Assembly: GCA_031548675.1 (NCBI GenBank) | Contig: JAVBQU010000105.1 | Location: forward strand, 1 to 10,324 | DNA length: 10,324 nt | Source of the DNA: JAVBQU01 sp031548675 | GTDB lineage: Bacteria; Bacteroidota; Bacteroidia; Bacteroidales; P3 | Direction: 5' to 3' | Part shown: piece after piece, positions 1-5,580 of the stretch | Position numbering within the stretch: position 1 is the first letter of the stretch | Layout of the letters: each line of letters opens with the position of its first letter | Translations under genes and position numbers: made by a program | Notes under the pieces: generated by a model | The model's input: only the letters and a program-made list of their open reading frames with translations | Told to the model about the DNA's origin: nothing | Database searches by the model: none

Positions 1-269
1 GGCAGTTTGATCCTGAAATAGTAAAAGAAGCAGAGGGCTACCCACATGGCATGGTAGGAAATCCTGAAATTAATGATTATAATGCAGGTATCTTATATTT
101 AGGCTATGGCAATATGCGGGTGGGCTGGAATCATGATAATATCAGACATGCTTTCCAAAACCATTTTGCACATGGATTCCTTACTAAACAGGCATGGATT
201 CCTCGTAAAGATTGGCCCAACGGACCCTATGTAGTATATGGAAAAAGCAATCCTTATACCAACTATTAA
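1..269 (+). CDS. C-terminal end of a probable polymorphic toxin (type 23-like domain), cut by window edge
   Basis: The reading frame is open from base 3 to the TAA at 267-269, so only the last 88 residues are visible and the real start lies outside the window. The visible part has no cysteine, is rich in aromatic residues, Gly and Asn, and carries a block LYLGYGNMRVGWNHDNIRHA followed by FQNHFAHGF and a Tyr/Pro-rich tail ending in NPYTNY. From memory, this order (a short strand with GYG, then VGxN, then an RHAxQNxxAH-like helix, then a short tail) resembles the end of the Ntox23 / polymorphic toxin type 23 domain, which sits at the C-terminus of secreted proteins in Bacteroidota. The conserved Arg and His residues could be functional, but I cannot name a catalytic residue. 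A lipoprotein gene follows 13 nt downstream, as an immunity gene would. The frame is certainly coding; the family call is tentative. Confidence 0.5.
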   Translation, partial: QFDPEIVKEAEGYPHGMVGNPEINDYNAGILYLGYGNMRVGWNHDNIRHAFQNHFAHGFLTKQAWIPRKDWPNGPYVVYGKSNPYTNY

Positions 270-282
270 ATCACATCGTAAT

Positions 283-816
283 ATGGAAACAAGAAATATA
301 TTCAAATTGGTATATGTATTTGGTATCATTATACTATTAACCCAATGTCATGCAACTCAAAAATTACATTTCTCAAGAGAAAATTATAAAGGAACTTTAA
401 GGCTGGATGGGGTTTATTATAATAAACCCAACCAGATGTTTATGTTTTTATACGCCAATGGAGTTCGTTTTGTAGGAGGCATAGCTAGTGATAGCTGGGA
501 ACCGGGAGTAAAAGGAATAGAAGAATTTTACTCCGATACCTCTAACTACAAGAATTCGTACAATCTTCCATACCGCTGGGGAATTTACAAAGTAATCAAT
601 GATGAAGTTATTTTTTCAGGCTGGCTATCTTATTATGAGTTAGGGGGGTATGCAACCTATACATACAATGGAAAAATTCTTAATGATACAACCTTAGTGC
701 TTAATAGACCGGAGATATATTCTGTTTTAGAACCTCCGCGGAAAATAAATATAGATACTTTTTACTTTTATCCATGTAAATATAAACCAGACAGTACTAA
801 TAAATGGATAAAATAA
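283..816 (+). CDS. Small predicted lipoprotein, candidate immunity or accessory partner of the upstream toxin-like gene
   Basis: This encodes 177 residues of unknown family. The N-terminus is a lipoprotein signal: a Lys/Arg-containing n-region, a hydrophobic stretch at about residues 9-19, then a lipobox LTQC with the lipidated cysteine at residue 22. The mature part is rich in Tyr, Asn and aromatic residues, looks beta-rich, and ends with a FYFYPCKYKPDSTNKWI tail. I chose the ATG at 283. An in-frame ATG at 238 would overlap the preceding gene by 32 nt and place 15 extra residues before the signal peptide. There is no clear Shine-Dalgarno sequence, as is usual in this phylum. The 13-nt gap to the toxin-like gene suggests co-transcription, so an immunity role is plausible, but this is inferred from position only. 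Hand-counted lines here are about 30-35% G+C, against 47-55% in sampled lines of the porE-like and cinA genes, which may indicate an accessory origin. Confidence 0.75.
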   Translation: METRNIFKLVYVFGIIILLTQCHATQKLHFSRENYKGTLRLDGVYYNKPNQMFMFLYANGVRFVGGIASDSWEPGVKGIEEFYSDTSNYKNSYNLPYRWGIYKVINDEVIFSGWLSYYELGGYATYTYNGKILNDTTLVLNRPEIYSVLEPPRKINIDTFYFYPCKYKPDSTNKWIK

Positions 817-823
817 ATAAACT

Positions 824-862
824 AATAATAGGACTTGGGAATAAACCCCAAGTCCTATTATT
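824..862. terminator. Strong hairpin between converging genes, probable bidirectional terminator
   Basis: A perfect 16-bp inverted repeat, with arms at 824-839 and 847-862, surrounds a 7-nt loop at 840-846. The stem core is GGACTTGGG paired with CCCAAGTCC, extended by AT pairs. On the minus strand the hairpin is followed by a T-rich run (complement of 811-823), so it fits best as the end of the hldD operon. It begins 8 nt after the lipoprotein stop codon and could also end that transcript, although the + strand tail has fewer Ts. Confidence 0.8.
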
Positions 863-930
863 GATTACAAAGACAAGATAAATAGGCAGATTTATAAAGA
901 CAATTACACTTCGCTAAACCTAAAAACTTC

Positions 931-981
931 TTATCTGATGACTGAAAAATCTATTACAGATATTTACCTGTCATCAGATAA
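931..981. repeat. 12-bp perfect inverted repeat spanning the hldD stop codon
   Basis: The arm TTATCTGATGAC at 931-942 is matched by its exact reverse complement GTCATCAGATAA at 970-981, with a 27-nt spacer that contains the hldD stop codon (954-956). In the minus-strand transcript the stem would form across the end of the coding sequence and is followed by GAAGTTTTT. It could be a weak terminator or a 3'-end stabilising hairpin placed before the stronger one at 824-862. The long loop makes termination uncertain. Confidence 0.45.
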
Positions 982-1919
982 TTTTTCACATAGTCCGAGA
1001 CACCTTCTTCTAAAGTATAAAACGGCTGTGTATAGCCTGCTGATAAAAGTTTTTGCATTTCTGCCTGCGTAAAATATTGGTATTTATCCCGGATGTCTTC
1101 AGGAGTATCGATAAATTGTATATTTTCGGGTTTACCCATAGCTGAAAAGGTCGCTTTTGCCAAATCCAGAAAAGCACGGGCTTTGCCTGTACCCAAATTA
1201 TAGATACCGTTCTGTTTTCGGGTCTGCATAACAAAGAATAAAACATTAACGACATCTTTTACATACACAAAATCCCGCAACTGCATTCCATCTTGGTAAT
1301 CGGGGCGATGCGAGCGGAAAAGTTTTACAAAGCCTTCTTTATTAATTTGATTGAATGAATGGAAAATAACTGAAGCCATGCGTCCTTTATGGTATTCATT
1401 AGGACCATATACATTGAAAAACTTAAACCCCGCCCAAAAAGGAGGACAGGAAGTCTGCTGTAATACCCATTTATCAAATTCATTTTTAGATTTTCCGTAA
1501 GGATTCAACGGCTGTAATTGGGCTACAATTTCATGGTTATCGCTATAGCCATGTTCTCCCATTCCATAAGTAGCTGCCGAAGAGGCATAAACCAACGGAA
1601 TATGGTAATCGGTACAAGCTTTCCACATCTCTTGGCTGTATTTCAGGTTCAAACCTTCCAGAATATCCCAATCAAATTCCGCAGTATCGGTACGGGCTCC
1701 AATGTGGTAAATACATTCTACTTGGGAATAGTTTTCTTTAAGCCAGACAAAAAATACTTCGCGGTCGATGCAGAAGCCTATATTCTTATCTTTCAAATTT
1801 TTATTTTTCTCCTCGTTCGAGAAATCATCTACTGCAATAATATCTTTGCAGCCTTCTTGGCTGAGTTTGGTTATCATGCAGCTTCCTATAAATCCGGCTG
1901 CTCCTGTTACAACTATCAT
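954..1919 (-). CDS. hldD: ADP-L-glycero-D-manno-heptose 6-epimerase
   Basis: HldD converts ADP-D-glycero-beta-D-manno-heptose to the L-glycero form, the last cytoplasmic step in making the heptose of lipopolysaccharide inner core. It is an NADP-dependent extended short-chain dehydrogenase/reductase. The 321 residues match the usual length of about 310. Visible motifs are the Rossmann nucleotide-binding GAAGFIGS at residues 6-13, the SSAATYG block at 113-119, the catalytic YGKSK with Tyr141 and Lys145, and the HldD-specific block FNVYGPNEYHKGRMAS at 168-183. In that block Lys178 is the second catalytic acid/base residue described in the E. coli enzyme. These features separate it from GalE and other sugar epimerases. 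It is the last gene of the DUF2461-cdaA-ispF-hldD run, 43 nt after ispF, and no promoter-like sequence is visible in that gap. Heptose kinase and transferase genes are not in the window. Confidence 0.96.
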   Translation of the reverse strand: MIVVTGAAGFIGSCMITKLSQEGCKDIIAVDDFSNEEKNKNLKDKNIGFCIDREVFFVWLKENYSQVECIYHIGARTDTAEFDWDILEGLNLKYSQEMWKACTDYHIPLVYASSAATYGMGEHGYSDNHEIVAQLQPLNPYGKSKNEFDKWVLQQTSCPPFWAGFKFFNVYGPNEYHKGRMASVIFHSFNQINKEGFVKLFRSHRPDYQDGMQLRDFVYVKDVVNVLFFVMQTRKQNGIYNLGTGKARAFLDLAKATFSAMGKPENIQFIDTPEDIRDKYQYFTQAEMQKLLSAGYTQPFYTLEEGVSDYVKNYLMTGKYL

Positions 1920-1962
1920 AATTTATAAAGTAATGTTTTTGTAAAATTCTTATGACTATCTC

Positions 1963-2439
1963 TTATTTGGATAATAAAACAACTGCATAGGCAGATACAC
2001 CTTCTTCCCTACCCTCGAAACCCAATTTTTCGGTAGTGGTGGCTTTAATGGAAACATCTTCAACCTCTACTCCCAAGATTTCGGCTAAGGTTTGCTGCAT
2101 AAGCGGAATAAATGAAGCTATTTTGGGCTTCTGCAGACAGATTGTAGAGTCTATATTGTTTATGGCATATCCTTTTTCTTGAATCAATTTCAGGGTACGT
2201 TTCAATAATACCTTACTATCAATCTGCTTAAATTCTGCCGAGGTATCGGGAAAATGCTTGCCTATATCTCCTAAATTAACAGCTCCCAGCATTGCATCGC
2301 AAATGGCATGAATGAGAACATCTCCATCTGAATGGGCTACTGTTCCCTGAGTGTGTTCTATTTTGATTCCTCCCAACCAAAACTCCTCGCCTTGTGCTAA
2401 ACGATGTACATCAAATCCTAATCCTATACGTAGTTTCAT
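1963..2439 (-). CDS. ispF: 2-C-methyl-D-erythritol 2,4-cyclodiphosphate synthase
   Basis: IspF catalyses the fifth step of the MEP (non-mevalonate) pathway: it cyclises CDP-methylerythritol 2-phosphate to the cyclodiphosphate and releases CMP. It acts as a cytoplasmic homotrimer with zinc at subunit interfaces. The 158 residues are full length. The metal ligands are visible: Asp10 and His12 in GFDVHR (residues 8-13) and His44 in AHSDGDVLIHA (35-45). The family signature KATTTEKLGFEGREEG is at 132-147. The ATG lies only 4 nt beyond the cdaA stop codon, so the two are almost certainly translated from the same mRNA. No Shine-Dalgarno sequence is seen. Its presence shows that this organism makes isoprenoids by the MEP route. 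Confidence 0.97.
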   Translation of the reverse strand: MKLRIGLGFDVHRLAQGEEFWLGGIKIEHTQGTVAHSDGDVLIHAICDAMLGAVNLGDIGKHFPDTSAEFKQIDSKVLLKRTLKLIQEKGYAINNIDSTICLQKPKIASFIPLMQQTLAEILGVEVEDVSIKATTTEKLGFEGREEGVSAYAVVLLSK

Positions 2440-2443
2440 CTGT

Positions 2444-3277
2444 CTATTTTTTATCTGATTTTTCGGCTTCTTTGGTTTCTTTTTTATCTAGCCTTTTAAA
2501 GGTATCTTCGAGGAAATCTTTTAATTGTGCCGGAGATACATCCAGCGTAAGATGTCCTGTTTGGCAATAGGATATATTGCCTGTCTGCTCTGAAACAACG
2601 ATAGCAATAGCATCGGATTGTTCTGTTATACCCATAGCCGAGCGATGCCGGAGACCTAAGTTCGGAGAGATATCGCTATTGCCCGACACAGGCAGAATGC
2701 ACCGTGCGGAACGGATTCTATCTCCATGTATAATAACTGCTCCATCGTGTAAAGGTCCGTTTTTGGCAAAAATACTTTCGAGTAATTGAGTCGATATAGC
2801 TGCATCGAGATATTCTCCTGTAAGGCTGAATGTATCGAGTTCATGCTGACGTGCAATTACAATTAAAGCTCCTGTTTGTTCTTTCGACATCCGCTGGCAT
2901 GCCTGCACTATAGGGTCGATAAGCAAGGGGGATGTTATGATTCTCTTCCAAAAAAGCAATCCTTTCTTGGAACCTCTGTAAGCAGATGGTGTTCCCAAAA
3001 TCAATAAAAAACGTCTGATTTCGGGCTGAAATACGACAATTAAAGCTATAAAACCTACGCTGATAAATTGGTCGAGAATAGATGCAAACATCTGTAAATG
3101 CAATATCCTTACTATTTTTGATAGTAGAAAAACAGCCAAGATACCCAAAAATATATTGAGGGCTGCTGTTCCTTTTATCAAACGATACCCTTCATAGAAC
3201 AATACGGCAACTAAAATAATATCTACAATATCTAATATACCGAACTGGGGTAAGAAATCTATCAATCCTAATATCAT
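2444..3277 (-). CDS. cdaA: Membrane-bound diadenylate cyclase (CdaA/DacA type, DisA_N domain)
   Basis: CdaA condenses two ATP into the second messenger c-di-AMP, which in other bacteria controls potassium and osmolyte transport and cell-wall homeostasis. The 277 residues begin with three hydrophobic segments (about 14-29, 39-54 and 63-83), ending in FQPEIRR at 83-89, the usual link to the cytoplasmic catalytic domain. The cyclase domain carries both signature motifs: DGA at 178-180 and RHR at 210-212, in LHDGAVII and GLRHRSAMG. The C-terminal 20 or so residues are Lys/Glu-rich and probably disordered. In Bacillota, cdaA is followed by the regulator gene cdaR (YbbR) and by glmM. Neither is here; instead it lies between a DUF2461 gene (13-nt gap) and ispF (4-nt gap). 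The start is the first ATG of the hydrophobic N-terminus. Confidence 0.95.
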   Translation of the reverse strand: MILGLIDFLPQFGILDIVDIILVAVLFYEGYRLIKGTAALNIFLGILAVFLLSKIVRILHLQMFASILDQFISVGFIALIVVFQPEIRRFLLILGTPSAYRGSKKGLLFWKRIITSPLLIDPIVQACQRMSKEQTGALIVIARQHELDTFSLTGEYLDAAISTQLLESIFAKNGPLHDGAVIIHGDRIRSARCILPVSGNSDISPNLGLRHRSAMGITEQSDAIAIVVSEQTGNISYCQTGHLTLDVSPAQLKDFLEDTFKRLDKKETKEAEKSDKK

Positions 3278-3290
3278 GGCAGTTACGAGT

Positions 3291-3965
3291 TTATTCTTTA
3301 AAGCTTAATGCTCTTACTACAAATTGGTTGAGCGGAAGAGTGGCTTTAAAGGCTTGGATAACATAATCCATAAAATCATTCTGCAACGCAATGCCTTTAT
3401 CAAACCCATGAATGGAAGCATAACTCTTATATTGCAGCAGGTTTATATCCGGAAAATCTTTAGGGAATCCTTTAGGGGCTGTTTTCAGTTTTTGATCGTC
3501 TGAAATTTCTTTGTAATACTTTACAAAGTTCTTATCCTTGATAATCTTTTTAAATTCGTCTGTGTGATAATAAACTTCGGTTCGTACCAGTTTCAAATCT
3601 TCGGGTGAAGGCATATAAATTCCTCCGCCTATTAAACATTCATCGGGTTCTAGATGAACATAATATCCTGTTTTTCCTAATTGCTTATTGCCTCCAATGG
3701 CAAAGAAAGCTGCCAGATGGGTTTTATAAGGGGTTTTATCGGGAGAAAATCTTGTATCGCGATATATCCGGTATATGCAGCTAGAAGCTTTAGGGCTTCC
3801 TATGCCGCTATCTAAGGCTGCAACCTGAGGAATCAATTCTTCGATAAACTGTTCGAAACTTTCTTTAACAGCCAAAAATCTTTGCTTGTTTGCATTAAAC
3901 CAATCCCTGTTGTTGTTCTCTTTCAGTTCGCTTAAAAAGGTAAATATTTCGTTATTTAAAATCAT
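3291..3965 (-). CDS. DUF2461 family protein (TIGR02453-like), function unknown
   Basis: This is a soluble 224-residue protein with no signal peptide or membrane segment. It carries the recognisable marks of the DUF2461 / TIGR02453 family: NNNRDWF at residues 17-23 and the highly conserved basic block RIYRDTRFSPDKTPYKTH at 66-83, followed by a GGGIYMP turn at 113-119. Length is typical and the protein appears complete. No biochemical function is established for the family to my knowledge, although the Arg/Asp/Lys block suggests binding of an anionic ligand; that is inference. It is the first gene of the run leading to cdaA, ispF and hldD. The cdaA gene starts 13 nt after its stop codon, and a well-formed promoter lies about 50 nt upstream. 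Confidence 0.9.
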   Translation of the reverse strand: MILNNEIFTFLSELKENNNRDWFNANKQRFLAVKESFEQFIEELIPQVAALDSGIGSPKASSCIYRIYRDTRFSPDKTPYKTHLAAFFAIGGNKQLGKTGYYVHLEPDECLIGGGIYMPSPEDLKLVRTEVYYHTDEFKKIIKDKNFVKYYKEISDDQKLKTAPKGFPKDFPDINLLQYKSYASIHGFDKGIALQNDFMDYVIQAFKATLPLNQFVVRALSFKE

Positions 3966-4017
3966 GTCATTTTGTAGTTTAAAATAACTAAATCGTAATT
4001 TAAAAAGGTATTTTCTA

Positions 4018-4049
4018 CAAAGTTACGTGTAAAATGGTTAGTGGACAAA
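4018..4049 (-). promoter_or_regulatory. Bacteroidota-type promoter for the DUF2461-cdaA-ispF-hldD operon
   Basis: On the minus strand a -33 element TTTG (4049-4046) is followed after 20 nt by TAACTTTG (4025-4018), an exact match to the TAnnTTTG -7 consensus of the Bacteroidota primary sigma factor. The expected transcript start near 4011 leaves a leader of about 45 nt before the DUF2461 ATG. The -33 element lies inside the 3' end of cinA, so the operon can be expressed independently of cinA without a separate intergenic spacer. No promoter of this quality is seen between the operon's genes. Confidence 0.7.
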
Positions 4050-5291
4050 ATAATCTGCCAAAATCATTTCCCGCAGCATATTTAAAGCGGCAATAGTTCC
4101 CCGCTGGATATTACGGATACGGTCGCCATTGAAATGAAAGCATCGGGCTTGTGTTTCTTTTCCATTAGATACGGCTATCCAAATTGTTCCTACGGGCTTT
4201 TCGGTAGTTCCGCCTTGGGGTCCGGCTATGCCCGATGTTGCTATGGCATAATCCGTTTTCATCTGTAAGCGTATATTTTCTGCCATCTGCCTTACTACGG
4301 CTTCGCTTACGGCTCCGTACTCTTTTAAATCATGTTCGGAAACCTGCAATACTTGTGATTTGATTTCGTTGGCATAAGTTACCATAGAGCCTTTGAAACA
4401 TGCAGAACTTCCGCTTATAGATGTCAGCAGATGGGCTATATAACCTCCGGTACAGCTTTCGGCAAATGAAACCGTTTTTCCGTTTTGGGTAAGCAGGTCA
4501 AAAATAACCTGCTGCATAGTGGTATCTTGTTCTGCAAAAATATATTCGGGTACTATCTCTTTAAGCGTTTTTATTTCTTCTGCAAGCATTTTTTCCAGCA
4601 GCTCTTTATCGTGTCCTTGGGCTGTCAGCCGTAAGCGGATAAGACCGGGCTGAGGTAAGTATGCCAAGCGAATGCATGAGGGTAAGCTTAATTCCCAATC
4701 TTCTATGGTATCAGAAAGAAATGATTCTCCAATACCTTGTATCATTAAGGTTTTATGAATGATGTGTGTAGAGCCTGTATGTTTTTGCAACCAAGGAATT
4801 ACATAATTTTCCATCATGGCAGTCATCTCGAAAGGTACGCCGGGCATGCTGATTAGGATTCTCCCATCTTTTTCGAACCACATGCCACGTGCCGTACCGT
4901 TTTTATTTGGAATTTGTGTACAGGATTCGGGTACAAATGCTTGTTGTTTATTGGTTTCTGTTACCGTTCTGCGGGTTCTGGCAAATATGGCTTCTACCTC
5001 CTGATAGGCTTCTTCGGAAAAGACTAAACGGGTATTAAAGTACTGACAAAGAACTGTTTTGGTAATATCGTCTTTGGTAGGTCCGAGCCCTCCGGTAAGC
5101 AATACAACATCTGCCTGTTTCATGGCACATTCTATGGCTGTTGTAATGGCATTTTGTACGTCGGCAATGATTTTTACCTGATTTACTTTAATTCCTATGT
5201 CGTTTAGGTATTGTGACATTTTAGCGGCATTGGTATTAACTACCTGCCCTATGAGTAATTCGTCTCCTATATTGATAATTTCTGCGTTCAT
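4038..5291 (-). CDS. cinA: CinA family protein: nicotinamide-nucleotide amidohydrolase with N-terminal MoaB-like domain
   Basis: This is a full-length two-domain CinA of 417 residues. The N-terminal half (about 1-170) is the MoaB/MogA-like (COG1058) domain, linked in other bacteria to ADP-ribose pyrophosphatase activity. Its motifs are TGGLGPTKDD at 66-75 and SMPGVP at 148-153. The C-terminal domain (about 258-415) is the PncC-type amidohydrolase that deamidates NMN to nicotinic acid mononucleotide in pyridine-nucleotide salvage. It carries ESCTGG at 278-283 and the glycine-rich block ATSGIAGPQGGTTEKPVGTI at 351-370. The old name, competence/damage-inducible protein, reflects its co-transcription with recA in Gram-positives; recA is not nearby here. 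Its upstream region is the repeat-rich spacer 5292-5580, where I find no clear promoter. It is probably transcribed separately from the genes on either side. Confidence 0.95.
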   Translation of the reverse strand: MNAEIINIGDELLIGQVVNTNAAKMSQYLNDIGIKVNQVKIIADVQNAITTAIECAMKQADVVLLTGGLGPTKDDITKTVLCQYFNTRLVFSEEAYQEVEAIFARTRRTVTETNKQQAFVPESCTQIPNKNGTARGMWFEKDGRILISMPGVPFEMTAMMENYVIPWLQKHTGSTHIIHKTLMIQGIGESFLSDTIEDWELSLPSCIRLAYLPQPGLIRLRLTAQGHDKELLEKMLAEEIKTLKEIVPEYIFAEQDTTMQQVIFDLLTQNGKTVSFAESCTGGYIAHLLTSISGSSACFKGSMVTYANEIKSQVLQVSEHDLKEYGAVSEAVVRQMAENIRLQMKTDYAIATSGIAGPQGGTTEKPVGTIWIAVSNGKETQARCFHFNGDRIRNIQRGTIAALNMLREMILADYFVH

Positions 5292-5349
5292 ATCTATGTA
5301 ATTTTCTTAGTCCGGGTTCAAAATCTGTTGAGTTCTTGAGTTGTTGAAT

Positions 5350-5396
5350 GTTTATAATGTTATAACGTTTGTAAGGTTTATAAAGTTATAACGTTC
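5350..5396. repeat. 26-nt direct repeat, two copies
   Basis: The 21-nt stretches at 5350-5370 and 5376-5396 agree at 19 of 21 positions, giving a period of 26 nt. Each contains GTTATAACGTT (5359-5369 and 5385-5395), which holds two overlapping palindromes, GTTATAAC and AACGTT. Two palindromic sites about 2.5 helical turns apart could be protein-binding sites, or simply a recent local duplication. They lie 60-110 nt upstream of the cinA start codon. Confidence 0.65.
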
Positions 5397-5523
5397 ATGA
5401 TTTCTACCATTACTTTTATTTTGTGTCTCGTATCTTGTTTACTCGTTAACTTATTCACTTGTATCTAACCTTGTTACCCATCACACGTTTTACCACATAG
5501 ACACATAGGTTTACCTCGTCAAC

Positions 5524-5551
5524 TCATAATTCATAATTCATAACTCATAAC
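5524..5551. repeat. Tandem heptamer array, four copies of TCATAAY
   Basis: Four exact 7-nt units follow one another without gaps: TCATAAT at 5524-5530 and 5531-5537, then TCATAAC at 5538-5544 and 5545-5551. On the minus strand they read as repeated TTATGA words. A related word, TTCATAG/TTTATAG, recurs near 9609-9632. The array lies 30 nt past the stop codon of the porE-like gene. Confidence 0.75.
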
Positions 5552-5580
5552 TTGTACTTTATATCTTGTACCTCATTCAC

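Larger units (their letters stand above)
5292..5580. repeat. Intergenic patchwork of short-word repeats between the porE-like gene and cinA
   Basis: These 289 nt contain no credible gene. Several unrelated low-complexity words sit side by side: a duplicated 26-nt unit (5350-5396), two CACATAG copies (5494-5500 and 5502-5508), a 7-nt tandem array (5524-5551), and minus-strand words ending in ACAAG repeated at irregular short distances (for example around 5431-5437, 5551-5556 and 5565-5570). No GC-rich terminator hairpin follows the porE-like gene, and no full promoter consensus is seen before cinA. Heptamer arrays of this kind recall the STRR sequences of filamentous cyanobacteria in form; any shared mechanism is unproven. 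Confidence 0.6.

Noticed and set aside
238..282. Upstream ATG extending the lipoprotein by 15 residues
   Set aside because: It would overlap the preceding gene and put a long polar stretch before the signal peptide; the ATG at 283 gives a normal lipoprotein signal.
99..329. 76-residue open frame on the minus strand
   Set aside because: It is antisense to the end of the toxin-like gene and the lipoprotein start, has no family resemblance, and the + strand frames are clearly the coding ones.
1518..1928. 136-residue open frame on the + strand, the longest antisense frame
   Set aside because: It lies entirely opposite hldD, whose motifs are unambiguous; its translation is a hydrophobic shadow with no recognisable domain.
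5524..5551. Tandem repeats considered as a CRISPR array
   Set aside because: The units are 7 nt, contiguous and without spacers; no cas genes are present. The same applies to 9514-9588.
5292..5580. Transfer RNA or structured RNA in the spacer
   Set aside because: No cloverleaf, no GC-rich stems and no conserved T-loop sequence were seen; the segment is low-complexity repeats.
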